A stretch of DNA of 17,397 nucleotides from 0-14-0-20-45-22 sp041645495 (GTDB taxonomy: Bacteria > Fidelibacterota > UBA2242): assembly GCA_041645495.1 (NCBI GenBank), contig JBAZPZ010000039.1, positions 1 through 17,397 of the forward strand. The letters run 5' to 3'. This document shows positions 4,826 through 13,945 of this stretch, one piece after another; position 1 is the stretch's first letter; each line of letters starts with the position of its first letter. The position numbers and the translations under genes are program-made. The notes under the pieces are model-generated. The model was not told the origin of the DNA. It saw only the letters and a program-made list of their open reading frames with translations, and searched no databases.

Positions 4826-7189
4826 CTACCATTTCACCACTCTCATCCGTTTTCCATCCGATTCAATGACTAACGCGCGGTTTTGATCAGTTCGGTGAAT
4901 CGCTGTGCCGAGCGCCGAATATCGCGCAAGCGTCGAGTCGGACGGATGCTTGAATTTGTTATTTCTTCCGACGGAAACCAGCGCGATCTGCGGCTGAATT
5001 TCACATAGCAAACCGGCCGAAGAAGAAGTCGGCGAACCGTGATGCGGCACTTTGACAATTTCCGACGCGAGAAAATCCTGCCAGTATCGGATTCGCCGTT
5101 CGGCATGAACTTCAACATCGCCGGTAAATAAAAAATCGACCGCGCCATGCGTCAGTTTCAGCACGCAGGACGAATTGTTGAGCGTCGGTTCCTTTTCCAA
5201 ATACATTTTGGACGGATGAAGAACATAAATCGTCGCAAACCGGTCAATGGGGAAGCAATCTCCAGAGCGAATTTGTTTAATCGGAACGCCGAGCGAATCG
5301 GCGATGTCGCGGATTTCCTGAAAGATATACGATTTCGCGTCGAACTCCGTTTCCCATATTTCACTGACGGAGAAATTCTTCAGCAAATACGGCGCGCCGC
5401 CGATGTGGTCGCTGTGCGGATGACTGAGCGAGAGGATGTCGATTCGCTTGATGCCATGTCGAACGAAATACGGCGCGATGATCGTTTCACCATAATCCCG
5501 TCGGAATGTCCGATCGGCGGCATCGATCAGCATTCGTTTTCCGTCTGGAAATTCGATCAACGCCGCATCGCCCTGCCCCACATCCAAAAAAGTAACGCGG
5601 AGCGTCGGCTGAGCGAGCGGTTTCTTCCAAACCCAGACATTCAGCAGAATCAAAATCCCGATGATCGTCGCGGCTCGGACATGTTTTTTATCAAAATTCA
5701 ACAATCCGAAAATGATGAGGTACGAAATTGCCAATCCAGCCAGCGAAATGCTGGAAAAGATCAGCGATGCGTGCGGGACTTCCGACGTGATCATTATCGA
5801 CTTCTGAAGAATCCAGATGAGGATCATCTGAACTTCGCCGTAAGCGATATTGATCGGACTCCAGATCGCTCCGAGAATCACCTGCGCAAAGCCCAGCGCT
5901 CCGATGACACCGACCAGCGGGATGACGAACAAATTGGCGATCAGCGCGATCACTGGCACACGATTGAAGTAGTAAATGGTGATCGGAATCGTCCCGACCA
6001 AAGCGGCAAACGAAACCATGAACATCTGGACGACTTTTTTGAGATTTGGATTGGGAATGGCGTTGAGTTTGAACTTTGACGGCAGGAGCGCATCGACTCT
6101 CCGGTAGATATACACCGTCGAGAAAACCGCCAGAAAGGAAAGCTGGAATCCCATATCGAACAGCTGAAGCGGATCGATGAGCGTTTGAATCAGCACCGCG
6201 GCGCAAAGCGTGTTATAGACGTTGTGGCGAAATTCCCATGCCTGACTGATCATGAACATCGACGCCATGATGACCGCGCGAACGACCGGCGGACAAATAT
6301 CGACGACGAAGATATAAAAAACCAGCGCCAGAATTGTCAATACCGTCTTGGTTTTTTGCGGAACGCGCAGAAATCCGAACAGTACGATGAAAACGAGCGT
6401 CACATAGCCGACATGCAGACCGGACACCGCGAGGACGTGAATGACGCCGGAATTGACGAATGCCTGAACGGTTTCGTCGCTGATTTCTCCGCGAACGCCG
6501 ACGATCAGCGCTTTCAGAATCCCCGCTTGTTCGCCTGTCATGGATTGGTCGATCAGCCGCTGGATACGAATGCTGACGTTGTTGGCAAATCGCCTCAGAC
6601 GAAACCGATTCGATTCGACGACTATCGGAACTTCGCCGCGGTTGAGATAGACCGTCGCATAAATGTGATGATTGGTTAAATATTTCCGATAATTGAAATC
6701 GCCGGGATTCCTCGCTTCCGTCGGATGCGTGACCTTTCCAACGAATCCGAGCACGTCGCCGTACCGGTAATCCGGGCACGAATCGCGGACAGTTAACAGC
6801 AATTCTCTGGAATAAGAGTGCCAAACTTCCGTATGAATATGAACATTGAAAAGCCGGATTTTTGTCGAACCGTCCGCGCGTTTATCGACGGTTTTCACTT
6901 CGCCCATCACCGGAAGCGACTCGTCAGGACGTGAAAATTTTGTGAGATGATTTCCGTTTGTATCGACGGAAACTGAATGATTCATTCCGCCCAGCAAAAA
7001 CATTATCGACACAATCGACCAAACCGACCGAAACCGTCTGGACAAAACGAAGTCCGACAGAAAGATGAATCCCAGCACGCAAAACCAAAAAATCACCGGA
7101 ACCAGAAGCCAGTTATTAGCGACGATCCCGATTAGGTACGGGATACAGATAAATGCCAAGGGTATCTTTTGTAACCAGATTTTAACCAT
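4826..7189 (-). CDS. comEC: ComEC/Rec2 DNA-uptake channel protein
   Basis: Inner-membrane channel that takes single-stranded DNA into the cytoplasm during natural transformation. At 787 residues it is the length of B. subtilis ComEC. N-terminal membrane helices and a DUF4131-like region (about 1-200) are followed by the polytopic Competence domain (about 215-500), with the family hallmark HVLAVSGLHVGYV near residue 252 and PPVVRAVIMA soon after. A metallo-beta-lactamase-like domain occupies about 525-787: FLDVGQGDAALI (near 535), SHPHSDHIGG (near 590; the H-x-H-x-D-H metal motif is intact), FTGDVE (near 690) and VPHHGS (near 716), so its nuclease-like centre seems complete. It is the last gene of the minus-strand run, 32 bases after the membrane protein gene. 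The stop is TAG. The ribosome-binding site is weak. Other com genes are not in the window, so competence itself is not shown. Confidence 0.95.
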   Translation of the reverse strand: MVKIWLQKIPLAFICIPYLIGIVANNWLLVPVIFWFCVLGFIFLSDFVLSRRFRSVWSIVSIMFLLGGMNHSVSVDTNGNHLTKFSRPDESLPVMGEVKTVDKRADGSTKIRLFNVHIHTEVWHSYSRELLLTVRDSCPDYRYGDVLGFVGKVTHPTEARNPGDFNYRKYLTNHHIYATVYLNRGEVPIVVESNRFRLRRFANNVSIRIQRLIDQSMTGEQAGILKALIVGVRGEISDETVQAFVNSGVIHVLAVSGLHVGYVTLVFIVLFGFLRVPQKTKTVLTILALVFYIFVVDICPPVVRAVIMASMFMISQAWEFRHNVYNTLCAAVLIQTLIDPLQLFDMGFQLSFLAVFSTVYIYRRVDALLPSKFKLNAIPNPNLKKVVQMFMVSFAALVGTIPITIYYFNRVPVIALIANLFVIPLVGVIGALGFAQVILGAIWSPINIAYGEVQMILIWILQKSIMITSEVPHASLIFSSISLAGLAISYLIIFGLLNFDKKHVRAATIIGILILLNVWVWKKPLAQPTLRVTFLDVGQGDAALIEFPDGKRMLIDAADRTFRRDYGETIIAPYFVRHGIKRIDILSLSHPHSDHIGGAPYLLKNFSVSEIWETEFDAKSYIFQEIRDIADSLGVPIKQIRSGDCFPIDRFATIYVLHPSKMYLEKEPTLNNSSCVLKLTHGAVDFLFTGDVEVHAERRIRYWQDFLASEIVKVPHHGSPTSSSAGLLCEIQPQIALVSVGRNNKFKHPSDSTLARYSALGTAIHRTDQNRALVIESDGKRMRVVKW

Positions 7190-7221
7190 TTAGCCGACCG
7201 TTGAGAGTCGAAAAATCTATT

Positions 7222-7758
7222 TCAGATAATAGAGATTTTACCAATAAGGCTCAGGTAGAGCCAGTTGTAGGCGGTCGTCGCCGCCATGATCCCGATTGCG
7301 AAAGCCGTGAAATTATACCGGTGTTCAAAATGCAGAAAGTAAAAGATCGCAGAAACAGTCGCAGTCGCGATATTTGACAGAATCAGAATTCCAAGAATCA
7401 CACCGAGCGGTGACTTCTCCGGCGATATGATAATATCGTAAAAGATCGTCGAAAACAACAGCGTTACCGAAAGGATCGCGGCGTACCAGAGCAGATGCAA
7501 AACGCGGTTTTTCCGGCGGAACAACTGATATCCCATTCCCCAGAAAAACGACAACATGCCGGTGATGACGGAAATGGCGAACCACGACAGAAGATGCGCA
7601 TTGAGTGTCTGCGGCGAAATCCATAGCCGAAATTGCTTCAGGATTTCCGGCTCGGCGGAAACCAAAAAGAGGCTGAATCCGGCGATCAACATCGTCGCCA
7701 CATACCCATAAAAATGTTCGGAAAACTGGAGTTCTTCATTTTCGGCGTAATCTTTCAT
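7222..7758 (-). CDS. Integral membrane protein, five predicted helices, unknown function
   Basis: I do not recognise the family. About 178 residues from the ATG at 7758 (MKDYAENEELQFSEHFYGY); ATG 7773 would add five residues. Longer in-frame starts run into the upstream gene and are unlikely. Hydrophobic segments: YVATMLIAGFSLFLVSA; LLSWFAISVITGMLSFFW; LLWYAAILSVTLLFSTIF; VILGILILSNIATATVSAIF; and FTAFAIGIMAATTAYNWL. The loops are short and basic (FRRKNRVLH), and no catalytic motif is visible. It begins 25 bases after the secreted-protein gene stops and ends 32 bases before comEC starts, so co-transcription is likely. That says little about function. Stop is TGA. Confidence 0.7.
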   Translation of the reverse strand: MKDYAENEELQFSEHFYGYVATMLIAGFSLFLVSAEPEILKQFRLWISPQTLNAHLLSWFAISVITGMLSFFWGMGYQLFRRKNRVLHLLWYAAILSVTLLFSTIFYDIIISPEKSPLGVILGILILSNIATATVSAIFYFLHFEHRYNFTAFAIGIMAATTAYNWLYLSLIGKISII

Positions 7759-7783
7759 GGTGTTACTCTTCATTGAAGTAAAT

Positions 7784-8233
7784 TCATTTCCCCAATGCGG
7801 CACGGCGCGCCTCTTCCAACCAAAAATCGGCTTTGCCGATCTCGCCTTTCTGTCTGGCAAGAACGATTCGAACCGCCGCCTCAAATCTGATTTTCGAGTT
7901 GTATTTATCGGCATAAAAAGCATTCAGCAATTCGATGACCGTGCTGATACTGACAGCCGCTTGTTCCGGATAATATGCGCTGATTTTCTCGCGCATTTGA
8001 TTGACGTAAAACGGCTCGACGAACGAAAATTCCTGCCGCTTAGCGGACTGCACATTCAGGTCGATGATCTGCGAGGATTTCTTCAATCCGTCGAGAAAAC
8101 CGGTCAGATAATAGACTTTATTGTCCTGTTTCATTTTTCGCCAGATGTTTCCGTCGATTCCGCTGACATTTTGCGCCTGCGCGGTGGCTGATGCCAGAAT
8201 AATGAAAGCGAAAACGAAGCGAAAAATCTTCAC
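7784..8233 (-). CDS. Small secreted protein of unknown function
   Basis: About 149 residues starting at GTG 8233, chosen because GAGGAG lies ten bases upstream and because the protein then opens with a clean Sec signal peptide, MKIFRFVFAFIILASATAQA, with probable cleavage after AQA or AQAQ. The mature part (NVSGIDGNIWRKMKQDNKVY onward) is charged, mostly helical and without cysteines. It ends in a repetitive helical stretch with KGEIGKADFWLEEARRAA. It begins four bases after the nadE stop, and its ribosome-binding site lies inside the end of nadE, so translation is probably coupled. A periplasmic location is inferred. I recognise no domain. Confidence 0.65.
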   Translation of the reverse strand: MKIFRFVFAFIILASATAQAQNVSGIDGNIWRKMKQDNKVYYLTGFLDGLKKSSQIIDLNVQSAKRQEFSFVEPFYVNQMREKISAYYPEQAAVSISTVIELLNAFYADKYNSKIRFEAAVRIVLARQKGEIGKADFWLEEARRAALGK

Positions 8234-8237
8234 TATC

Positions 8238-9875
8238 TCAAATCTCCTCGAAATGGTTGATGATCGGGTATCGCCTGCCGACGCCAAACGCCTTGCCGGT
8301 GATCTTGATTCCCGGCGCCGCCTGATGCCGTTTGAACTCGGCGTTCTTGATCTTTCGGAAAATGTCGTCCACCAGCGATTTCTCGTACCCCAACTTGATC
8401 AGTTCGGTTTTGCTCAACTGGTCGTTGATAATGGAATCGACGAGCGGACTGACGATTTCATAATCGAACGGATCGAATTGTCCTTCCGCGAGTTCCGCCG
8501 TTGGAATCCGGTCGTAGATGCGTTTCGGGATCAGATCGTCCCGCGTCTCGTTGATGAATCGGGCAAGCGCGTACACGTCGGATTTGCTGAGATCGGAAAT
8601 GACGGCCAGCGCGCCGCACATATCGCCGTACATCGTACAATATCCGAGAGCGAGTTCGGTCTTATTTCCCGTCGAAAGCAGATAACTGTCGAATTTGTTC
8701 GCGATCGCCATCAGCAAATTGCCGCGAATGCGCGACTGAATGTTTTCCTCAGCGATGTTTCGTTTCATTCCAGCGAAAATGCCTTGAAGCGATTCGTCGT
8801 AGATTTTTGCGACCGGATCAATTGGAATTTCGAGATATTTCACATGGAGACGATCGCAGAGCAGACGCGCGTCGTCGATGCTCATCCGTGCCGTGAATTT
8901 CGACGGCATCGAAATGCAGGTCAGATTTTCCGCGCCCAGCGCAGACGTCGCAATAACGGCGACCAACGCGGAATCGATCCCGCCGCTCAATCCCAGAACG
9001 GCTCTCCGGCAGGCGGTTTTCCGAAAATAATCTTTCACGCCGAGAACCAGCGCATTGAAAATGCTCGCTTCCCGACGAACTCCCGGCAGTGGAATCGGTT
9101 TTCCGGTGCCTTTCTCCAGATCGAGATCGAACACCGTCAGCGATTCGGCGAACTCGCCGCCCCATGCGATCAGATTGGAATCGGAATCAAAGGCGAGCGA
9201 ATTGCCGTCGAAAACCATCTCGTCCTGTCCGCCGATCAGATTGACTAACATGAACGGTTTTTTAAGACGATTGACTTTTTCGAGGATAAGATGTTTCCGG
9301 ACGTCGCGTTTGTTGGATTCAAACGGCGAGGCGGAAATATTCACGATCAGTTCGGCGCCTGCCGCAACCAATCTGTCGGTGACTTTGACAGGATTATTCG
9401 TATCCCAGAGGTCTTCGCAGATTTCGAGACCGAGGCTCACTTTCGTCCCGCCGATTTCCAGCCAAACAGGCAAATTTTCGTCCGCCGGGACGAAATATCG
9501 TTTCTCATCGAAAACGTCATAGTTCGGTAGGAGCGTTTTGTGTCGTTTGTCGAGAATTCTTCCTTTGCGCAAAATGGCGGCTCCGTTGCGAAGTCCTTCC
9601 GGTGTCGGGTCGGCAAATCCGACGATCGCTACAATATCTTCAGGCATCGTTCCGGCGACAAGTTTCAGGTAACGTTCGTTCTCAGATACAAATCCCGAAT
9701 CGTACAGCAAGTCCATCGGCGAATAGCCGGTGATGCTCAGTTCAGGAAAAACGACAAGATCGGCGCCCTTTTCTTTCGCGTTTCGCACGAATTCGACGAT
9801 CTTTGTGCTGTTGCCTTTCAGATCACCGAGCGTCGGATTGATCTGCGCCATCGCGATGCGAATCATTCTGCTCAA
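8238..9875 (-). CDS. nadE: Glutamine-dependent NAD+ synthetase
   Basis: Makes NAD+ from deamido-NAD+, ATP and glutamine, the last step of NAD synthesis, in the cytoplasm. At 545 residues it is the long two-domain form. The N-terminal nitrilase-type glutaminase domain has its Glu-Lys-Cys triad at E45 (VFPELSITGYSP), K113 (RHKTLLPNYDVFDEKRYF) and C153 (GLEICEDLW). The C-terminal synthetase domain has the ATP pyrophosphatase loop LSGGIDSA (S297-S302), then STGNKTELALGYCTMYGD and the KSDVYALARF region. Free ammonia from a separate subunit is therefore not needed. Its ATG overlaps the acylphosphatase stop by four bases (ATGA), a sign of coupled translation. Stop is TGA. Confidence 0.97.
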   Translation of the reverse strand: MSRMIRIAMAQINPTLGDLKGNSTKIVEFVRNAKEKGADLVVFPELSITGYSPMDLLYDSGFVSENERYLKLVAGTMPEDIVAIVGFADPTPEGLRNGAAILRKGRILDKRHKTLLPNYDVFDEKRYFVPADENLPVWLEIGGTKVSLGLEICEDLWDTNNPVKVTDRLVAAGAELIVNISASPFESNKRDVRKHLILEKVNRLKKPFMLVNLIGGQDEMVFDGNSLAFDSDSNLIAWGGEFAESLTVFDLDLEKGTGKPIPLPGVRREASIFNALVLGVKDYFRKTACRRAVLGLSGGIDSALVAVIATSALGAENLTCISMPSKFTARMSIDDARLLCDRLHVKYLEIPIDPVAKIYDESLQGIFAGMKRNIAEENIQSRIRGNLLMAIANKFDSYLLSTGNKTELALGYCTMYGDMCGALAVISDLSKSDVYALARFINETRDDLIPKRIYDRIPTAELAEGQFDPFDYEIVSPLVDSIINDQLSKTELIKLGYEKSLVDDIFRKIKNAEFKRHQAAPGIKITGKAFGVGRRYPIINHFEEI

Positions 9876-10147
9876 AACCGAACCTCGAACCGATGATAAT
9901 CAACCAATTTTCCCGATCGGTTCACGATAATATTCGTTACGTTGCCGAACATCGGGCCGATCTGAATTTCCTTGATAAAATCGTTCACCAAACCCTCTTC
10001 GCCTTCCGCTTCGATATAAACATCTCCGTTATCCAAATTCTGCACAAACCCGACGACCCGAAACGTCGCCGCTTTTCTCTTCGCAAAGTATCGAAATCCG
10101 ACACCCTGCACAACTCCCTGAACCGTCATTTTTGCGTTGATCATCAT
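9872..10147 (-). CDS. acyP: Acylphosphatase
   Basis: Hydrolyses acyl phosphates such as acetyl phosphate or carbamoyl phosphate; small cytoplasmic enzyme. The 91 residues are the usual length. The signature VQGVVQGVGFRYFAKRKA carries the phosphate-binding arginine (R19), and GFVQNLDNGDVYIEAEG carries the catalytic asparagine (N37). AGGA lies seven bases before the ATG at 10147; a second ATG follows at once. It overlaps nadE by four bases. Its physiological role is uncertain in most bacteria. Confidence 0.93.
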   Translation of the reverse strand: MMINAKMTVQGVVQGVGFRYFAKRKAATFRVVGFVQNLDNGDVYIEAEGEEGLVNDFIKEIQIGPMFGNVTNIIVNRSGKLVDYHRFEVRF

Positions 10148-10203
10148 AACTTATTCCTGATTCACGCTTAAGATACGACGATTCTTTATCCATTTTCAAC
10201 TGA

Positions 10204-10737
10204 TTATTTAAACCCGGACGATTCGGAATGCTTTGAGATGTCCGCAAACACGAATTTCAGCGCTTCTTCCGGTGTTTTCACCTGAACGACTCCGTCAATT
10301 GCCCACGATTTCAGCGAGCAGACGCGCTTCCCGAATTGCAGACAATAGGCGATTTCCGAGAGTGTTCCATATTTTCCGCCAACGGCGATCGCCGCGTCGC
10401 AGGTTCGGATGATAATCGAATTCCGCGCGACGCCGATTCCAGTCGGAATCACAATTTTCACGAACGAATTCGCTTCGGAATCGTCTTCGCCGGTCAGAAT
10501 GCCGAGTGTGAGTCCGCCGGCGTCGAATGCTCCGTGGGAGGCGGCTTCCATCACGCCGTTCTTACCGCCGCAAAGCAAAATAGCGCCGCGCTCGGCTATT
10601 CCTTTTCCGACGAGATAAGCGAATTGCCGGATTTCTTCGTCGCATTCCCGCCCCCCGATGACGGCGATGATCGGTTGACGCGACGTTTCTTTCGACTGGC
10701 CACCCGACTCTGAGCGATGTGAACAGTTCACCATCAT
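10204..10737 (-). CDS. TIGR00725/SLOG-type Rossmann-fold nucleotide-binding protein
   Basis: The 177 residues contain one Rossmann-like domain: PIIAVIGGRECDEEIRQFAY, then LCGGKNGVMEAASHGAFDAG, then PTGIGVARNSIIIRTCDAAI and VGGKYGTLSEIAYCLQFGK. This pattern is that of the TIGR00725 group, related to the LOG/'lysine decarboxylase' and SLOG families. The strict PGGxGTxxE motif of LOG cytokinin-activating enzymes reads VGGKYGTLSE here, so I would not assign that reaction. A nucleotide or nucleotide-derived ligand is inferred. The first 20 or so residues are non-conserved in appearance, and the true start could be a little downstream. It lies 34 bases after asnS. Confidence 0.8.
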   Translation of the reverse strand: MMVNCSHRSESGGQSKETSRQPIIAVIGGRECDEEIRQFAYLVGKGIAERGAILLCGGKNGVMEAASHGAFDAGGLTLGILTGEDDSEANSFVKIVIPTGIGVARNSIIIRTCDAAIAVGGKYGTLSEIAYCLQFGKRVCSLKSWAIDGVVQVKTPEEALKFVFADISKHSESSGFK

Positions 10738-10771
10738 TTCACGTCTGGCTCCGATGATTGAAACCGCTGAA

Positions 10772-12070
10772 TCATGGCTGGATGCGGTAAATCGTTCGCG
10801 GAAATGGAATCGTTTCGCGGATGTGCTGAACGCCGGACATCCATGTCACCAATCGTTCGAGCCCGACGCCGAATCCGCTGTGCGGAACCGAGCCGTACTT
10901 GCGCATATCGAGGAACCATTGATAATCCTGGATCGGCATGTTTTCCGCCTGCATCCGCTGAAGCAGAAGGTCGTGATCGTCTTCCCTCTGCGAGCCGCCG
11001 ATAATCTCGCCGAAACCTTCCGGCGCGATCAGATCGTCGCCCAGAACGAGGTTGGGATTCTCGGGATCGCGCTTCATGTAAAAAGCCTTGATTTCCTTCG
11101 GCCATTTCTCGATGAAAATCGGCACGTCGGAGTGTTCGGTCAGCAAAAATTCATCCTGCGCGCCCAGATCGTCCTGATAGTTAATCTCGGAACCTTTCGA
11201 CCGGAGAAAATCGACTGCTTCGTGGTGCGTCATTTTCCCGAACGGCGCGTCGGCTTTCCGCAGTTTGTCAACATCGCGTTCGAGAATTTCCAGTTCCATC
11301 AGATTCTTATCGAGAACTTTCCGGATGACGAACCGAATGAGTTCTTCCTGAATCTGCATGTTTTCAGCATGCTCGACGAATGCGGCTTCGGCATCCATCA
11401 TCCAGAACTCCGTCAGATGTTTCCGCGTCTTGGATTTCTCGGCGCGGAAAACCGGTCCAAAATCGTAAACTCGCCCGAGGCTCATGATTCCGGTTTCTAA
11501 ATATAACTGCCCGGATTGTGACAGATAGGCTTTGCCGAGATCGAAATATGGAACCTGAAAAAGGGTCGTTGTACCTTCGCAGGCGTTCGGCGTTAGAATC
11601 GGCGAGTCGAAGCGGAAAAAGTTGTTCTCGTTCAAATATTCCGTGATCGCGTAATAAACTGCATGACGGATGCGCAGAACCGCCCACTGTTTCCGCGAAC
11701 GAATCCATAGATGGCGGTTTTCCATCAAAAACTCGACGCCGTGGTCTTTCAGGGCAATCGGATAATCGACGGCGATTTGGTGAATGACGATGTCTTTGAC
11801 AATCAATTCAAAGCCGCCCGGTGAGCGTTTGTCTTCGTGAACCAGTCCAGAAACCGTCACCGACGATTCCTGCGTCAGGACGTCCTTTTTATTAAAAATC
11901 TCTTCGGAAGTGTCATTTTTCGAGACGACGCCCTGCATAAGTCCGGTTCCATCCCGCAGAAGCAGAAACCAGATTTTTCCGCTGGTGCGGAGATTGTAAA
12001 TCCATCCTCTGAGCGTCACTTCCTGACCGTTGAAATTCTTTATGTCTTTGACATTGACAAAATTCATCAT
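10772..12070 (-). CDS. asnS: Asparagine-tRNA ligase
   Basis: Charges tRNA-Asn with asparagine. About 432 residues from ATG 12070 (MMNFVNVKDIKNFNGQEVTL); GTG 12112 would add 14 poor-looking residues. The N-terminal OB-fold anticodon-binding domain (GWIYNLRTSGKIWFLLLRDG) is followed by the class II catalytic core: FRAEKSKTRKHLTEFWMMDA (motif 2) and GFGVGLERLVTWMSG (motif 3), ending in IRETIPFPRT. The SKTRKHLTEFW form separates it from aspartyl-tRNA synthetase. A dedicated AsnRS means the cell need not make Asn-tRNA only by amidation. It starts 45 bases after the lptE stop. Stop is TGA. Confidence 0.95.
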   Translation of the reverse strand: MMNFVNVKDIKNFNGQEVTLRGWIYNLRTSGKIWFLLLRDGTGLMQGVVSKNDTSEEIFNKKDVLTQESSVTVSGLVHEDKRSPGGFELIVKDIVIHQIAVDYPIALKDHGVEFLMENRHLWIRSRKQWAVLRIRHAVYYAITEYLNENNFFRFDSPILTPNACEGTTTLFQVPYFDLGKAYLSQSGQLYLETGIMSLGRVYDFGPVFRAEKSKTRKHLTEFWMMDAEAAFVEHAENMQIQEELIRFVIRKVLDKNLMELEILERDVDKLRKADAPFGKMTHHEAVDFLRSKGSEINYQDDLGAQDEFLLTEHSDVPIFIEKWPKEIKAFYMKRDPENPNLVLGDDLIAPEGFGEIIGGSQREDDHDLLLQRMQAENMPIQDYQWFLDMRKYGSVPHSGFGVGLERLVTWMSGVQHIRETIPFPRTIYRIQP

Positions 12071-12115
12071 TTCCGTTCCAATTTCCTTCCCTGATTTCTG
12101 GCTGGCGAACACATA

Positions 12116-12661
12116 TTACCAGCCGGCTAATATTTTATTGATGATGTCTTCGGTGATTTGATTGATGGCTTCGGTAAGCGCCACATCGCGAGTTTCCTCA
12201 GTCGCGCCCGTCGGATCGTATTCGCTGAAACCGGTAAATTGTTGTTTGAACATTGACTGATTGTTGACTTTATCGAACCACTCGACTTCGATGCGCAGTG
12301 TCAGCCGGTATTCACTGACGGATTCACCCTGCTGGGATTCCGAATAAACCAGCGGCTTATCCTGAATGCTGAGAATCGAGCCATAGAGAATCGAGTTGGC
12401 GTTGTTCTCCTCGACCAATTGGAGAATGTTTTCTTTGATAAATCCAAGTCGAATCTTGTCCGTCACAACGGTTTGAATATTGAACTCAGCGGTTTTGTCG
12501 GTAAACAGCGGGATCGCGATACTTTGAATATGCGGCGGCAAAGTTCCCTTGAACGAATAAAACCAGCATTGTGAAAAAGCAACGGTCAAGATAACAGCGA
12601 CAACCGACACTTTCCATGCGTTTCGATTTTTCATTGAAGTCTGATAATCTCTATTTTTCAT
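12116..12661 (-). CDS. lptE: LptE-like LPS-assembly lipoprotein
   Basis: Outer-membrane lipoprotein that plugs LptD and helps place lipopolysaccharide on the cell surface. About 181 residues (or 172 from ATG 12634; neither start has a strong ribosome-binding site). A hydrophobic signal peptide, VSVVAVILTVAFSQC, leads to a cysteine that would be lipidated, though the -1 glutamine makes a poor lipobox. Then comes the family opening WFYSFKGTLPPHIQSIAIPL, a middle with NSILYGSILSIQDKP, and EYRLTLRIEVEWFD near the end. It sits directly after a sigma-54 activator, an arrangement familiar from Bacteroidetes and relatives. The best single sign that this organism has an outer membrane with LPS. Confidence 0.8.
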   Translation of the reverse strand: MKNRDYQTSMKNRNAWKVSVVAVILTVAFSQCWFYSFKGTLPPHIQSIAIPLFTDKTAEFNIQTVVTDKIRLGFIKENILQLVEENNANSILYGSILSIQDKPLVYSESQQGESVSEYRLTLRIEVEWFDKVNNQSMFKQQFTGFSEYDPTGATEETRDVALTEAINQITEDIINKILAGW

Positions 12662-12709
12662 ATCGGGGGAAAATTTACGCTTTCTGAGTCAGGAAAAAAA
12701 CGGAACTTG

Positions 12710-13945
12710 TCAGGCATTATTGTCTTTCAGTTTGTACTCGATAATTTTCCGATAGAGCGTGCGTTCGCTGATTTTTAAGGCATTTGCAGTCTGCCGCTTT
12801 TTGTAGCCGAATTTTTTCAGCGTCCGCTCGATCAAATCCCGTTCGACCTCTTCCATCGAAATGCGCCCGATTTTGTCGGGATGAATGATCGTATCATCAT
12901 CCAGAACGACCTCGCCTTCCTCGGCGGCTTTCTCGCGGTGTTTCATCGCTGGAATCGTCGAGATATTTCCCGGCAGTTGAACGGCCTGCGACGGCGAATA
13001 GTTCATCGACGACATATCGCCGACGGTGACGTCGTGAATTTCGTGGATTTCACGACGCATCATGAAAAGTTGTTGGAGGATCAGTTCACGTTCTGCCTGA
13101 TCGACGCTCTTTCCGATTTTCATCGGCAGATTGGGCGTGAACGTCGTTTCGGGACGCTCGCCGAACAAACGCTTTTCGACCATCGCGCTGGTGATGACTT
13201 CGCCTTTTTGCAGGACGATCATGCTTTCGATGAAATTTTTCAGTTCGCGCGTGTTGCCCGGCCAACTGTATTCCTTCAGCATGTTCATCGCCGTTGGTGA
13301 AAATCCTTTAAAAACGATGTTGTTCCGGTTCGCGAAATCCAGCGCGAATTTATCGACCATTTTCGGAATGTCTTCCACGCGTTTTCTCAGCGGAGGCATG
13401 ACGATCGTGATCGTCTTGATCCGGTAATATAAATCCTTCCGGAATTTTTCCCTATCGACTTCCGACGCTAATTCTTTATTCGTCGCGGCGATGACCCGAA
13501 CATCGACGTGCCGCGCATCGGAACCGCCGACGGGCAGGAATTCGCCGAGTTCCAGCACTCTCAAAAGTCGCACCTGCGTTTCTAACGGCATTTCGCCGAT
13601 TTCATCTAAAAATATCGTGCCGTTGTCCGCGGCTTCAAAATAGCCTTTCCGGTCTTCGATCGCGCCCGTAAACGAGCCTTTGACATGCCCGAACAATTCG
13701 CTTTCGAGAATTCCGGGCGGAATCGCGCCGCAATTCACCTTGATAAACGGTTGATGTTTCCGTGTGCTGTGTTTATGAATCGCGTTGGCGATGATTTCCT
13801 TGCCCGTTCCACTCTCGCCTGAGAGCAAAACGGTGATGTTCGTTCCGGCGACCTGATCGATTGTCTCGACGATTTCGCGGATTCGGTCCGACTCGCCGAG
13901 AATTCCGAAACTTTGCTGTAATCTTGAAATCCGATCTATTTCCAT
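12710..13945 (-). CDS. Sigma-54-dependent transcriptional activator without a sensory domain
   Basis: Enhancer-binding protein that uses ATP to open sigma-54 promoters. In its 411 residues the AAA+ domain begins almost at once: Walker A GESGTGKE (43-50), the sigma-54 contact loop GSFTGA (90-95; the usual sequence is GAFTGA), Walker B IFLDEIGE (111-118), and PPLRKRVEDIPKMVDKFA with the sensor/arginine-finger region. The last 45 residues are a Fis-type helix-turn-helix, LKKFGYKKRQTANALKISER. No receiver, GAF or PAS domain precedes the ATPase, so control must come from another protein or from expression level, as with PspF. A linker of about 100 residues between ATPase and HTH (from about 265) is unusually long and unlike anything I recognise. 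Genes under its control are not evident. AAGG lies seven bases before the ATG. Confidence 0.93.
   Translation of the reverse strand: MEIDRISRLQQSFGILGESDRIREIVETIDQVAGTNITVLLSGESGTGKEIIANAIHKHSTRKHQPFIKVNCGAIPPGILESELFGHVKGSFTGAIEDRKGYFEAADNGTIFLDEIGEMPLETQVRLLRVLELGEFLPVGGSDARHVDVRVIAATNKELASEVDREKFRKDLYYRIKTITIVMPPLRKRVEDIPKMVDKFALDFANRNNIVFKGFSPTAMNMLKEYSWPGNTRELKNFIESMIVLQKGEVITSAMVEKRLFGERPETTFTPNLPMKIGKSVDQAERELILQQLFMMRREIHEIHDVTVGDMSSMNYSPSQAVQLPGNISTIPAMKHREKAAEEGEVVLDDDTIIHPDKIGRISMEEVERDLIERTLKKFGYKKRQTANALKISERTLYRKIIEYKLKDNNA

Noticed and set aside
5147..6079. 310-codon + strand open frame inside comEC
   Set aside because: It is antisense to a clear ComEC coding region, has a shadow-type composition rich in Arg and Asp, and shows no domain. 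The long + strand frames over nadE, asnS and purD/uvrB are the same artefact.
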